Of a stretch of DNA of 64,000 nucleotides, positions 1 through 8,712 are shown piece after piece; the stretch's first letter is position 1, and the number at the start of each line of letters is the position of its first letter. The DNA lies in NCBI GenBank assembly GCA_963757125.1, contig CAVWQP010000009.1:1302001-1366000 (forward strand). Reading direction: 5' to 3'. Source of the DNA: CAVVSD01 sp963757125 (GTDB lineage Bacteria > Actinomycetota > Thermoleophilia > Solirubrobacterales > Solirubrobacteraceae). A model generated the notes under the pieces. It was not told the DNA's origin, did no database searches, and saw only the letters and a program-made list of their open reading frames with translations. A program made the translations under genes and the position numbers.

Positions 1-1
1 C

Positions 2-496
2 ATCGCCGCGGGCCTGCCGATGTTCATGTCGACCGCCGGCGCGCTCGCCGGGCCCGCGGAGATCGCGCGCCGCCATCCCGACCTCGTGGTGATCGTCGAC
101 CACCTCGGCATGCGCCAGAACCCGACCTTCGGCCTCGACGACCCGCCGTTCCGCGACCTCCCGGCGCTGCTCGCGCTGGCCGAGCTCCCCAACGTGCGGG
201 TGAAGGTCTCCGGCGTCCCGACCCTGTCGGCGGGCCCGTACCCGTTCGAGGACCTCTGGGAGAGCCTCGACCAGGTCCTGGCCGCGTTCGGCGCAGAGCG
301 CCTCATGTGGGGCTCGGACATCTCACGGGTCATGGGCCGCGCCGGGACGATCCGGCTCGCGCCCGAGGGGCGCGAGTACGCGAAGCACACGTACGCCGAG
401 GCGCTGTTCTACCTCAAGCACACCGACCGGCTGACCGCCGACCAGCGCGAGTGGCTGCTCGGCCGCACGGCAGCGACGGTGCTGGGCTGGGGCTAG
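2..496 (+). CDS. Amidohydrolase 2-family metal-dependent hydrolase, C-terminal part
   Basis: The reading frame is open from the left edge, so the true start lies outside the window and only about the last 164 residues are present. The motifs VVIVDHLG, VKVSGV and RLMWGSDI match the second half of the TIM-barrel amidohydrolase 2 family, where a late aspartate (here in GSDISR) is a metal/catalytic residue. The visible part ends with a helix typical of the family, just after a segment like LTADQREWLLG. Such enzymes hydrolyse or decarboxylate small cyclic or aromatic acids in the cytoplasm, but the substrate cannot be read from this fragment. The gene is convergent with the next one, with only three bases between the stop codons. 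Confidence 0.8.
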   Translation: MAAGLPMFMSTAGALAGPAEIARRHPDLVVIVDHLGMRQNPTFGLDDPPFRDLPALLALAELPNVRVKVSGVPTLSAGPYPFEDLWESLDQVLAAFGAERLMWGSDISRVMGRAGTIRLAPEGREYAKHTYAEALFYLKHTDRLTADQREWLLGRTAATVLGWG

Positions 497-499
497 GTC

Positions 500-790
500 C
501 TACTCGGCAGGACGGCGTCCCGCGCCGGTGGCGCGCGCGACGATCCCCACGAACGGCAGCAGGATGACCACGCCGATGATGGCTCCGACGATCCCGCCCC
601 AGTCGAACACGTCGGTGTCGCCGATGCCGAGCCAGTCGGTGAAGATGAGGAAGCCGAGGGCCGCGCCGGCCAGCCCGAGGACCAGCGAGAACAGCCACGA
701 CTTCGGGCCGCTCAGCCCGTGCCACATGTCCGGCACCAGCATCCGGCCCACCGCTCCGGCCACCAGGCCCAGCAGCAACGCTCCGATCAT
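500..790 (-). CDS. GlsB/YeaQ/YmgE-family small membrane stress protein
   Basis: A 96-residue, very hydrophobic protein with about three membrane helices: residues 1-18 (MIGALLLGLVAGAVGRML), about 30-50, and about 65-85. The glycine-rich helix start and GLVAG...GR pattern match the transglycosylase-associated/GlsB (YeaQ/YmgE) family, inner-membrane proteins often induced by stress. The start was set at the ATG before IGALLLG because an AGGAGG-like ribosome site lies about 7 bases upstream; a longer frame beginning at 841 lacks one. Its biochemical role is not known for the family. Confidence 0.8.
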   Translation of the reverse strand: MIGALLLGLVAGAVGRMLVPDMWHGLSGPKSWLFSLVLGLAGAALGFLIFTDWLGIGDTDVFDWGGIVGAIIGVVILLPFVGIVARATGAGRRPAE

Positions 791-856
791 CTGACGTCCT
801 CCTCGCCGTGGGCTCGCGGTGCATTCATACACCGCGAGCACGACGGGAGGCCGGCG

Positions 857-1264
857 CTAGGAGGCGGGCGGCGCCTCGACGACGGCGACGTGGTTGCCGT
901 CGGGGTCGCGCAGCATGAACAGCGTCGGCATGCCCGGGCCCGACATCGGCTCGGGGTCGAGGTCGATGCCGCCGATGGCGCTCAGGCGGGCGTGCTCGGC
1001 GGCGACGTCCGGGGTCTCGACGCCGATGCCGCCGCCGCCGGGCTGGCCGCCCATCGGCGGGTTGAGCGCCAGGCGCGCGGTCGAGCCGGGCGGCGCCACC
1101 TCGACCCAGCGGTTCTCGCCGTTCTCGCCGAACGCCGTGTCGGAGCGCAGCTCGAAGCCGAGCTTCTCCGTGTAGAACGCGATCGCCGCGTCCTGGTCGG
1201 CGACGGTGAACATCGCGACGCCGATGTTCGACATGGTCGTGGGGGCCTTCGTGAGATCGCTCAT
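857..1264 (-). CDS. VOC-family (glyoxalase/bleomycin-resistance fold) protein
   Basis: A 135-residue protein with the vicinal-oxygen-chelate fold: an N-terminal betaalphabetabetabeta unit (IGVAMFTVADQDAAIAFY, then the KLGFELRSD strand) and a second unit ending FMLRDPDGNHVAVVE. The DPDGN-H/V signature is typical of the small glyoxalase-like proteins common in actinobacteria. A metal ligand may be the late glutamate (VVE). These act as isomerases, dioxygenases or drug-binding proteins; nothing here fixes the substrate. An internal ATG at residue 11 is an alternative start that would begin directly at the first strand. The gene stands alone between a membrane protein and a divergent zinc peptidase. 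Confidence 0.8.
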   Translation of the reverse strand: MSDLTKAPTTMSNIGVAMFTVADQDAAIAFYTEKLGFELRSDTAFGENGENRWVEVAPPGSTARLALNPPMGGQPGGGGIGVETPDVAAEHARLSAIGGIDLDPEPMSGPGMPTLFMLRDPDGNHVAVVEAPPAS

Positions 1265-1370
1265 GGCCCTACGGACGATCCTCCGACCCGAGACTCATCG
1301 CAAGCGGCCTTACGCAGCGTTGACGCGCCACGACACATGGTGCTCCTGACCATCTGAAAGGAGACACCCC

Positions 1371-2177
1371 TTGCGTTCACCCATCCGCCCCCGTCTGCTC
1401 ATCGGCGCCGCCGTGCTGCCGCTCGCCATCGGCGCCGTCGTGCTGCAGCTCGGATCCGCGTCCGCGCACGAGACCACGAAGGAGAAACCGGCCGCCACGA
1501 GCGCCCAGAGCCTCGTCATCGGCTCGAAGGACACGCCGCAGCCGCAGGACATGGAGAGCTTCCTCACCGCCGTCACGAAGGACGTCGACACCTACTGGAC
1601 GAAGGTCTTCAAGGACTCCGATCTTCCGGAGCCGCGTGTGAGCTACAGCTGGATCCCAGCCGGCCAGACCGCCGCGAGCGCGTGTGGTGACGGCAGCAAC
1701 GACCTCGGCGACAGCGCCGCCGCCTACTGCGCCGGCGACGACACGATCTACATCTCGGAGAAGTTCGCGACCGACGCCTTCAACGGCGCGCTGGACTCCT
1801 CGCTGCCCGGCAGCTCACAGGGCTACGGCGAGACGCACGGCGACTTCGCCGTCGCGTACATCGTCGCGCACGAGTACGGCCACCAGGTCCAGAACGAGCT
1901 CGGCGCCGACCAGCGCTACGCCGGCAGCCTGCCGACGATGGCCTTCGAGCTGCAGGCCGACTGCTACGCGGGCAACTGGGCCAAGAGCGCCAGCGACCAG
2001 GGCCGCCTCCAGGACGGCGACGAGCAGGAGGCGCTCGACGCCGCCCTCGCCGTCGGCGACTTCGACACCGAGCAGCCCGGCCACCACGGGACGCCCCAGC
2101 AGCGCGAGGACGCATGGAAGACCGGCTTCAAGTCCGGCGACCCGTCCTCCTGCGACCAGTACCTCCAGGCCGCCTAG
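1371..2177 (+). CDS. Secreted neutral zinc metallopeptidase (YpfJ/PF04228 type)
   Basis: The 268-residue product starts with a signal-like segment (RPRLLIGAAVLPLAIGAVVL, residues 6-25), so it is probably exported or membrane-anchored. The catalytic motif is AHEYGHQVQ (HExxH) near residue 167, followed by FELQADCYAGNW, where the glutamate/aspartate cluster provides the third zinc ligand and a conserved cysteine; both are hallmarks of the neutral zinc metallopeptidase family. Four cysteines could form disulfides outside the cell. The start is TTG with a GGAGA ribosome site about 6 bases upstream; no ATG occurs nearby in frame. Its natural substrates are unknown. Confidence 0.88.
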   Translation: MRSPIRPRLLIGAAVLPLAIGAVVLQLGSASAHETTKEKPAATSAQSLVIGSKDTPQPQDMESFLTAVTKDVDTYWTKVFKDSDLPEPRVSYSWIPAGQTAASACGDGSNDLGDSAAAYCAGDDTIYISEKFATDAFNGALDSSLPGSSQGYGETHGDFAVAYIVAHEYGHQVQNELGADQRYAGSLPTMAFELQADCYAGNWAKSASDQGRLQDGDEQEALDAALAVGDFDTEQPGHHGTPQQREDAWKTGFKSGDPSSCDQYLQAA

Positions 2178-2543
2178 TCAGACGAGCCGCGTCGAGCCCG
2201 GCGGCCTCCAGCTCGGCCGCCCAGATGACGAGGAGCTGCGCCGTCGCCTCCGGGTGGAACCGCGAGATGGCGGCGCAGGCAGAGCGCCTGGGTGCCGTCC
2301 TGGTTCCACGCCATCTCGTAGGAGAGCGGGGGAGGCGTCATCGCCTGCTCCTGCCACGTGGGCCACGGGCCCTGCGGGACGCGCGCAGGGTCGGCGCTCT
2401 CGCAGCCAGGCGACGAGCGCCGGGGTCGCGTCCGCGAAGACGACCGCGAAGTCGTGGTCGCCGTCGAGCGCCGGCGACGCCGCGTCGCCGACCACGACCG
2501 TCGCGAGGTCGATCCCCGGTGCCGCGCCCCAGCCGGCGAGCAT
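2128..2543 (-). pseudogene. Frame-broken small gene of unknown function
   Basis: Convincing protein-like sequence runs through three frames in turn: from the ATG at 2543 (GDHDFAVVFADATPALVAWL), then from about 2398 (PQGPWPTWQEQAM, LSYEMAWNQDG), then from about 2279 (AAISRFHPEATAQLLVIWAA, ending AAGLDAARL). Removing one base at each of the two switches gives a continuous 138-codon frame ending at a TGA at 2128, overlapping the peptidase gene's 3' end on the other strand. I do not recognise the family. Either the gene is decaying or the sequence carries two extra bases; the same kind of break recurs elsewhere in the window. Confidence 0.45.
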
Positions 2544-2583
2544 GTCGCCTCCGGGTCGCGGCCCATCTCCGACGACACGTCGG

Positions 2584-5500
2584 TCATCGCACCCAGATCT
2601 GATCGAGCAGGACGCTGTTCAGCGGGTGGAACTGGACGTTGCCCGCTCGCGCGGAGGTCAGGAAACCCAGGCGACGATTCGCGAGCGGGAGGACGGCTGC
2701 CTCGCTGCCGATGCGTCGCTCGATCCTCTGCCACGCTCCGTCGGCAGCGAGTCCGGCGTCCTGTGCTCTGTCGACGCTCGCATCGAGGCGTGGGTCGCAG
2801 AAACGCGAATGGATGCCATGGCACGCGACGATCGCGCGGATGAAGTTCGCGGGGTCCGTCGTGTCGGCGATCCAGCCGTTGAGGCCGACCTGCGGTCGCG
2901 GGCGGGTGTCGCGGTAGGGAACGTTGGGGTTCGCATCGTCCGTGTAGGCGCGAAGTCGGGTCGGGAAGCCGAGCTTCCGAAGCACGGACGCCAAGTAGCG
3001 CACGCGACGCGGCGAGTCCGGCTCGGCCCACAGCACCACGGGAGTGCCACGGGTGCCGGACGCGGCGACCAGCCGTCTGGCCTCGCGGGGATCGGGGGCG
3101 CTCCAGGCGCCGGCCGGCGACGGTGCCAGGGTGAAGGGGCACGTCGGCCGGTACGCCGGGAGGCCCGGGGGCAGGATCTGACACGTCGGTGATGCCGTGT
3201 CGCTGCCCCCGAGGAGCTTCACCCAGTGCTCCCGATCGATGGCGAGGTTGAAGGCTCGGCGGACGCGGGGATCGTCGAACGGCGGCACGCTCGCGTCGAG
3301 CCAGGCGTACTCCGTCTGGGCCAGGATCCCCGACCGCAGCCGCGACCCCACGCGGGTGCGCAGCGCTGCAAGCTGCGCGGCAGTCGGATCGCCCGTCAGC
3401 TGCGCGACGTCGATCCGACCGTGTTCGGCTGCGGCGATCAGGGCCCGCTCGTCATCGATCGTGACCTCGATCCGATCGGCGAAACCCGCCGGCCGGCGGT
3501 CGGCGCCGGCGGCGCGGAAGTAGGGATTGCGCGTGAGCTCGTCGCGGCGGCCGATGACCTGCAGGTCCACGCGGTACGGCCCGGTCCCCGGCGGAGGATG
3601 GGATCGAAGCGCCACCGGGGAGGTGCTCGCCGGCACGATTGCCACGAGTCCGATGGCGAGCTTCTGCGGAAGCTCCGGATCGGGTCGCCGCAGGTGGAAC
3701 GTGACGGTGCCTGAGCGGTCGTCGAAGGTGATCCCACGCGAGAGGTCGCACGCGCCGCGACCAGTCCGGCAGCGGGCCATCCCGAGGACCGCCGCGAAGA
3801 TCTGCGGGATCGCACCGCTGGTTCCGTACTGCTTTCGCTCGATGACCACGGCGCGCTGGATCGAGGCGCGAACGTCGCCGGCCCTGACAGTGGTCCCGTC
3901 CGAGTACCTCAGCCCCGGGCGCAGGCGGATCACGTAGCGGCGCCCGCCGTCCACCGGTTCCGGGACATCGCGGGCGAGCGCTGCGACGAGCCGCGCACCG
4001 GCGGCGCCCGCGGCGCGCCGGTAGTCGAAGAGCCCCTCGTAGGCGAGCTTCCCGACGAGTCCCGCGTCGAAGTCGTAGCCACCCACGGCGGGGTCCAGCT
4101 CCGGCGGGTCGTACGGCTTCGCCCGCGCCGCGAGTCCGACGCGGAGCGTGCCGCCGCGGTGCGCCGCGAGCGGCGCCGCGGCGGACGTCCAGACGTTGTC
4201 GCCGTCTGCGGCGAGGGCGACCGGACTGCTCCCCGTCCGCAGCACGTCGGTCACCTTCCGGGCACGAGGATCGAGGCGCAGCACCGCACCCTCCTCGTCG
4301 GCGATCCAGAGCGCCCCATCCGCGATGGCCAGCGCCGCCGGCGACTCACCGGCGGGGATGGTGGCGGTCACGCGATCGCTCGCCGGGTCGATGCGCGACA
4401 CGGTCCCGTCCTGACGATTCGCCGTCCAGACGGCTCCGAGCCCGACCGCGATCGAGCTCGGGCCGTTGCCGACGGTGATGGTGCGCAGGACGTCACCGGA
4501 CCGCGGTTCGATCCGCACGATCGATCCGGATTCCTCGCGCGCGACCCACACCGCGTCCTCACCGACCGCCAGTGCGACGGGTTGACCGCCTATCGCGGTC
4601 CGGTGCGCGACGCGGCCCGAGCGGAGGTCGATCCGCACGACCTCGCCGTCCAACACCGTCGCCGCCCACAGCGCGCCATGCCCGACGCCCAGTGCGCGCA
4701 CGCCGTTGCCGACCGAGATCCGCTGCAGGACGCGATCGGATGTCGGATCGACCTGGGCCACCGCACCGTCCTCGCCCGCGACCCACAGCCAGCCGGCACC
4801 GAAGGCCAATCCGACGGGCGAGGTGCCGACATCGAGCACCGTCACCTGGCCGTCGCTGCGCCGGATGCGAGACACGGTTCCGGCGCCCGGATGCGCGACC
4901 CAGACCGACCCGGCCCCGGTGACCGCCGGCCCGGGTGCCGAGGTGAGGCGCTGTTGTGCGGTGATGGCGCTCGCCTTCGCGTCGATCACACCGACGGCAC
5001 CGGCGGCGATCCCGGTCGGATGGTCATCGTCGGAGCGGCGGCTCAGGACGATGAGCACGGCACCGACCGCCACGGCGGAGACCGCGGCGACGACCATCCA
5101 CCACCGATGAGACGCCGGAGGCGCGCGCCCGCGCGCACGAGCCGACCCGTCGCCTCCGGATGCAACAGCGGGCTGGGCCTCGGCGTGCATCTCCACGGTG
5201 TCCGGGCCGGGGAGCAGCAGCGAGGGATCCTGTCGGAGCATCCGCTCGTGGAGGTCGCGCAGCTCAGCGCTGGGTTCCACCCCGACCTCGTCCACCAGGC
5301 GCCGCCGAGCTGTGACATACGCGTCCAGCGCCTCGGCTTGCCGACCGGACCGATACAGGGCGAGCATCCGCTGAGCGTGGAACCGCTCGCGCAGCGGGTG
5401 CTGTCCGATGAGTCGCTCCAGCCGCGCAAGCACGTCCTGACCCTCCGCGAGGCCGGTCTCGATCGACAGCTCGGCAGCCCGGACCCACAGCTCGTCGAGC

Positions 5501-5970
5501 CGACGGATCTCCGGGGCTGCGAACGGCTCGCCGGCGACATCGGCCAGTGCAGCACCCCGCCACAGCGCGAGGGCCTCGTCGGCGGCATGGTTCGACCCGG
5601 CATCAGAGGCCTGCGCCCGCTCGACGAGCCGCTCGAAACACGCGACGTCGACGGCGTCGTCGTCGACGCGCAGCTCATATCCACGACCGTGGGTGACGAT
5701 CAGTGCGTCGCCGCTGTCGAGGAGTCGCCGCAGCTGCGAGACGTACAGCTGCACCATCTTCCCCGCGGTCGCCGGCGGATCGTCGCCCCACAGGCCGTCG
5801 ACCAGCCCGTCCACGGAGAGCGTCTCGTTCGCGTGCAGGGCGAGCATCGCCAACAGCGCCCGCTGCTTCGTGGCGCCCAGCGCGATCGAGCGGCCGTCGA
5901 GCCTTGCCTCGACGGGCCCGAGCAGGTGGAGGTGTGTGGCGATGACGTCCTCTGACCGGGCACGCGACAC
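2584..5970 (-). CDS. Membrane-anchored SARP/BTAD regulator fused to beta-propeller and peptide-binding (SBP5) domain
   Basis: The 1,128-residue protein has four parts. Residues about 12-102 are an OmpR-like winged helix (LGPVEARLDG, VDGLWGDDPP, YVSQLRRLL, THGRGYEL) and 108-246 a BTAD helical domain (EALALWRGAALADV, LYRSGRQAEALDAY), as in SARP/AfsR activators. Residues about 290-310 form one membrane helix flanked by arginines. About 335-610 contains six to seven VWVA/LWVA-type blades with R-D-V/R-I-D repeats (YncE/virginiamycin-lyase style). About 615-1128 is a family 5 oligopeptide-binding protein (KLAYEGLFDY, GTGPYRVD, RRAFNLAIDREH). The topology suggests DNA binding inside and ligand capture outside. 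The start is GTG at 5970. No permease genes are adjacent, so it looks like a one-component sensor rather than an importer. Ligand and target genes are unknown. Confidence 0.85.
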   Translation of the reverse strand: MSRARSEDVIATHLHLLGPVEARLDGRSIALGATKQRALLAMLALHANETLSVDGLVDGLWGDDPPATAGKMVQLYVSQLRRLLDSGDALIVTHGRGYELRVDDDAVDVACFERLVERAQASDAGSNHAADEALALWRGAALADVAGEPFAAPEIRRLDELWVRAAELSIETGLAEGQDVLARLERLIGQHPLRERFHAQRMLALYRSGRQAEALDAYVTARRRLVDEVGVEPSAELRDLHERMLRQDPSLLLPGPDTVEMHAEAQPAVASGGDGSARARGRAPPASHRWWMVVAAVSAVAVGAVLIVLSRRSDDDHPTGIAAGAVGVIDAKASAITAQQRLTSAPGPAVTGAGSVWVAHPGAGTVSRIRRSDGQVTVLDVGTSPVGLAFGAGWLWVAGEDGAVAQVDPTSDRVLQRISVGNGVRALGVGHGALWAATVLDGEVVRIDLRSGRVAHRTAIGGQPVALAVGEDAVWVAREESGSIVRIEPRSGDVLRTITVGNGPSSIAVGLGAVWTANRQDGTVSRIDPASDRVTATIPAGESPAALAIADGALWIADEEGAVLRLDPRARKVTDVLRTGSSPVALAADGDNVWTSAAAPLAAHRGGTLRVGLAARAKPYDPPELDPAVGGYDFDAGLVGKLAYEGLFDYRRAAGAAGARLVAALARDVPEPVDGGRRYVIRLRPGLRYSDGTTVRAGDVRASIQRAVVIERKQYGTSGAIPQIFAAVLGMARCRTGRGACDLSRGITFDDRSGTVTFHLRRPDPELPQKLAIGLVAIVPASTSPVALRSHPPPGTGPYRVDLQVIGRRDELTRNPYFRAAGADRRPAGFADRIEVTIDDERALIAAAEHGRIDVAQLTGDPTAAQLAALRTRVGSRLRSGILAQTEYAWLDASVPPFDDPRVRRAFNLAIDREHWVKLLGGSDTASPTCQILPPGLPAYRPTCPFTLAPSPAGAWSAPDPREARRLVAASGTRGTPVVLWAEPDSPRRVRYLASVLRKLGFPTRLRAYTDDANPNVPYRDTRPRPQVGLNGWIADTTDPANFIRAIVACHGIHSRFCDPRLDASVDRAQDAGLAADGAWQRIERRIGSEAAVLPLANRRLGFLTSARAGNVQFHPLNSVLLDQIWVR

Positions 5971-6045
5971 TAACCCGCCGCTGCAGCGGGGGCAATCAAC
6001 CCAGACTCGACCAGAACTCGACCGGGCTCGGCGCAGCCTTCACGC

Positions 6046-6960
6046 GTGTTCACCTACCGCCCCACCATGGATCGCCACCGGTCCCGTCGCAGCATCGGCC
6101 GACCCACTCGCACCCTCGTCGGCGCGCCGCAGGCGCAGGACGCGCTCGTCCTGCTCGGCTCTGACCACCCACTCGCGCGCACCGAGGCGCGCATGGAGGT
6201 GCTGTGGCGGCAGGTGACGGCGGTCGGTGTGCTGCTGGCGGCCCTCGGAGTCGCGGCGATCGCGGGCGCGTCGGTGCTGCCGGCGATCATCGCAGCCGCC
6301 TTGGTCGAGGTGACGCTGCTCGCGCGTCTGGTGGTCGTCGCAGGAGACAGGCGCGGCTCCGCGCGCGATCTGATCGCCGCCGGGCGCGCGGATCTTCCCG
6401 TCGCCGCGGTGCAGCGCGAGCGGGCGAGGCTGCTCGACGCACGCCACGTTGCCGACCTTGCTCGCTCCCTCGACGACCTGCGCCTCGAGGCGCACGCTCC
6501 GTACCGGGACCGGCCGCGCGAGCACCCGCTTCACGCCCCGTCCACCGTCCGACGGGTCGACCGCGAGCTCAGGTCCGTCATCGCGCTGCTGCGCGAGCCG
6601 TGCCCCGATCTCGCCTTCGTCGCCCGCATCGAGGGTCTGCTCAGCAGCCCGTCCTCGCCGCTCTACGGCGACGACGCGACGCGGCTGCGCGACGAGCTGC
6701 TCCGGATCGCGTTCGTGGGCCGGGAGCTGCGGCCGGGATCACGGTCGCCGGCGCCCCTGAACCGCGCCCTGCCACGGACGCTCCTCGCGTTCGTCGTGGC
6801 GGCGATCGTCGCCGCGTCGTGCGCCCCCGCAGCGAGCGCCTCGACCACTCACGACCCGGGCTCCGCCTGCCACACGTTCCAACGCTTCCACGAGATCTGG
6901 AGGCTGTGTCCGGACGCCGACGGCTCCTTGCAGCGGCAGCGCATCGGTGTCCTGCCGTGA
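6046..6960 (+). CDS. Membrane protein of unknown function
   Basis: A 304-residue protein with two probable helices at about residues 55-72 (VTAVGVLLAALGVAAIAG) and 75-95, a soluble arginine-rich middle, and a third hydrophobic stretch near 243-262 that ends in ASA and is followed by a short cysteine-containing tail (ACHTFQRFHEIWRLCPDADG). I do not recognise a family. The GTG start at 6046 was chosen; an in-frame ATG at 6067 is equally possible. It is divergent from the SARP-fusion gene with 75 bases between them, so the two may share a control region, and it overlaps the next small frame by four bases (GTGA). Confidence 0.6.
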   Translation: MFTYRPTMDRHRSRRSIGRPTRTLVGAPQAQDALVLLGSDHPLARTEARMEVLWRQVTAVGVLLAALGVAAIAGASVLPAIIAAALVEVTLLARLVVVAGDRRGSARDLIAAGRADLPVAAVQRERARLLDARHVADLARSLDDLRLEAHAPYRDRPREHPLHAPSTVRRVDRELRSVIALLREPCPDLAFVARIEGLLSSPSSPLYGDDATRLRDELLRIAFVGRELRPGSRSPAPLNRALPRTLLAFVVAAIVAASCAPAASASTTHDPGSACHTFQRFHEIWRLCPDADGSLQRQRIGVLP

Positions 6961-7115
6961 CGGCGGCCGGCCTCGACCTCGGGTGGCGGCCCGGTTCGAC
7001 CCCGGCGCTCGTCACGCTCATCGGCGGTGCGAAGGTCGTCGTCGGCCCCGAGGTCCGCGTCGAGGTGGGCGGGTTCTCGCTCGTCGGAGGCACCCGCGTG
7101 CACGTCGCGGACTAG
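6957..7115 (+). CDS. Small 52-residue protein, LiaF-C-terminus-like beta pattern
   Basis: The GTG at 6957 overlaps the preceding stop (GTGA), implying translational coupling to the membrane-protein gene. The product alternates short beta strands with glycines (LVTLIGGAKVVVG, VEVGGFSLVGGTRVHV). This resembles the repeating strand pattern of the C-terminal domain of LiaF/YvqF-like and DUF1707-linked proteins (GGFSLxG), which respond to envelope stress. The similarity is weak and by eye only. It could be a detached domain of a longer ancestral protein. It ends 10 bases before the selO start. Confidence 0.45.
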   Translation: MTAAGLDLGWRPGSTPALVTLIGGAKVVVGPEVRVEVGGFSLVGGTRVHVAD

Positions 7116-7125
7116 CCTCGATGAC

Positions 7126-8583
7126 ATGAGCGTCGCCGCCCGCCCCCTCTTCGCCTTCGACGACTCCTTCGTGCGCGAGCTCGAGGGCCTGTACGTGCCG
7201 TGGCAGGGCGCGCCGGTGGCCGAGCCGCGGCTGCTCGCGCTCAACGACGAGCTCGCCGCGGAGCTCGGCGCCGACCCCGCGGCCCTGCGCTCGGACGCCG
7301 GCGTCGACGTGCTTGTCGGCAAGACCGTCCCCGAGGGGGCGACACCGGTCGCCCAGGCGTACGCCGGGCACCAGTTCGGGTCGTACTCGCCCCGGCTGGG
7401 CGACGGCCGCGCGCTGCTGCTCGGCGAGATCGTCGACGTCCACGGCGACCGCCGCGACCTGCACCTGAAGGGCTCGGGGCGCACGCCCTTCGCCCGCGGG
7501 GGCGACGGGAAGGCGGCCGTCGGGCCGATGCTGCGCGAGTACGTCATCGGCGAGGCGATGCACGCGCTCGGCATCCCGACGTCGCGTGCGCTCGCCGTCG
7601 TCGCGACCGGCGAGGACATCCTCCGGGAGACCGTGCTGCCCGGCGCGGTCCTGGCGCGCGTCGCCGCGAGCCACATCCGCGTCGGCACGTTCCAGTACGC
7701 CGCGATGACCGACGACCCCGAGCTCGTGCGGCGGCTCGCCGACTACGCGATCGCGCGCCACCACCCGCAGGCGGCGGACGCGGAGAACCCGTACGCCGCG
7801 TTCTACGAGAGCGTGATCGAGTCCCAGGCGTCGCTCGTCGCGCAGTGGATGCTCGTCGGGTTCATCCACGGCGTCATGAACACGGACAACATGTCGATCT
7901 CCGGCGAGACGATCGACTACGGGCCCTGCGCGTTCATGGACGCGTTCGATCCCGCGACGGTCTTCAGCTCGATCGACCACGGCGGCCGCTACGCGTACGG
8001 CAACCAGCCGCACGTCGCCCCGTGGAACCTCGCCCGGCTGGCCGAGGCGCTGCTGCCGCTGCTCGACGAGGACAAGGACGCGGCGGTCGCGATCGCGACG
8101 GAGACGCTGCGCACGTTCCCCGAGCGCTTCCATCGCCACTGGAGCGCCGGGATGCGGGCCAAGCTCGGGCTCGTCGAGGCCGACGACGTCACCGGCGCGC
8201 TCGTCGACGACCTGCTCACGCTGCTGCACGAGAACGCGCTCGACTACACCGCCGCCTTCCGGGCGCTGTCGGCGTCCCTGCGCGACGAGGCGGTGCCGCC
8301 GCCGCTCGCAGACTGGGCGACGCGCTGGCGCGAGCAGCTCGGCCACGAGGGCTCCGACCTCGGCGAGGTCGCCGCGGCGATGGACCGGGTCAACCCCATC
8401 TACGTCCCGCGCAACCACCAGGTCGAGGAGGCGCTCGCCGCTGCCACGGCCGGTGACCTCGGGCCGTTCGAGCGGTTGGTCGACGTGGTCACCCGGCCCT
8501 TCGACGAGCGCCCCGGCCTGGAGGCGTACGCCGCGCCGGCGCCGCCGAGCTGGGGCTCGTACCAGACGTTCTGCGGCACCTGA
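7126..8583 (+). CDS. selO: Protein adenylyltransferase SelO (YdiU/UPF0061)
   Basis: The 485-residue product matches the SelO pseudokinase family, which transfers AMP from ATP to Ser/Thr/Tyr of target proteins and is linked to oxidative-stress responses. Visible family blocks are AYAGHQFGSYSPRLGDGRA (nucleotide loop), LKGSGRTPFARGGDGKAA, PMLREYVIGEAMHALGIPT, and GVMNTDNMSI with the metal-binding Asn/Asp pair, then YGPCAFMD. The length fits the family (about 480). The C-terminus lacks the selenocysteine seen in some eukaryotic forms and ends FCGT, so a cysteine occupies that neighbourhood. The ATG at 7126 was chosen because the family begins just before the FAFDDSF segment; the longer open frame upstream is not homologous. 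Confidence 0.93.
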   Translation: MSVAARPLFAFDDSFVRELEGLYVPWQGAPVAEPRLLALNDELAAELGADPAALRSDAGVDVLVGKTVPEGATPVAQAYAGHQFGSYSPRLGDGRALLLGEIVDVHGDRRDLHLKGSGRTPFARGGDGKAAVGPMLREYVIGEAMHALGIPTSRALAVVATGEDILRETVLPGAVLARVAASHIRVGTFQYAAMTDDPELVRRLADYAIARHHPQAADAENPYAAFYESVIESQASLVAQWMLVGFIHGVMNTDNMSISGETIDYGPCAFMDAFDPATVFSSIDHGGRYAYGNQPHVAPWNLARLAEALLPLLDEDKDAAVAIATETLRTFPERFHRHWSAGMRAKLGLVEADDVTGALVDDLLTLLHENALDYTAAFRALSASLRDEAVPPPLADWATRWREQLGHEGSDLGEVAAAMDRVNPIYVPRNHQVEEALAAATAGDLGPFERLVDVVTRPFDERPGLEAYAAPAPPSWGSYQTFCGT

Positions 8584-8604
8584 CGGCACCGCCTCTCCGG
8601 GACA

Positions 8605-8616
8605 TCCCCTAGGGGA
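8605..8616. promoter_or_regulatory. Perfect 12-base palindrome upstream of the PspC gene
   Basis: TCCCCTAGGGGA lies between selO and the PspC gene, about 100 bases before the latter's start. A perfect palindrome with a CTAG core is typical of a dimeric regulator's operator. No regulator gene is adjacent, so the binder is unknown, and chance occurrence in GC-rich DNA is possible. Confidence 0.35.
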
Positions 8617-8712
8617 CCGGGACGGGGTAGCCCCCTGTGACTCCAGGCCGGCCGGAGCGATGCTCCTCGTGTGCAAACGAACCCCCGGACATCCGGGAGA
8701 ACCGAGGACACG

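Noticed and set aside
2174..3192. Several long frames on both strands over the 3' part of the SARP-fusion gene
   Set aside because: They are high-GC shadow frames rich in R, P, A and S without family motifs.
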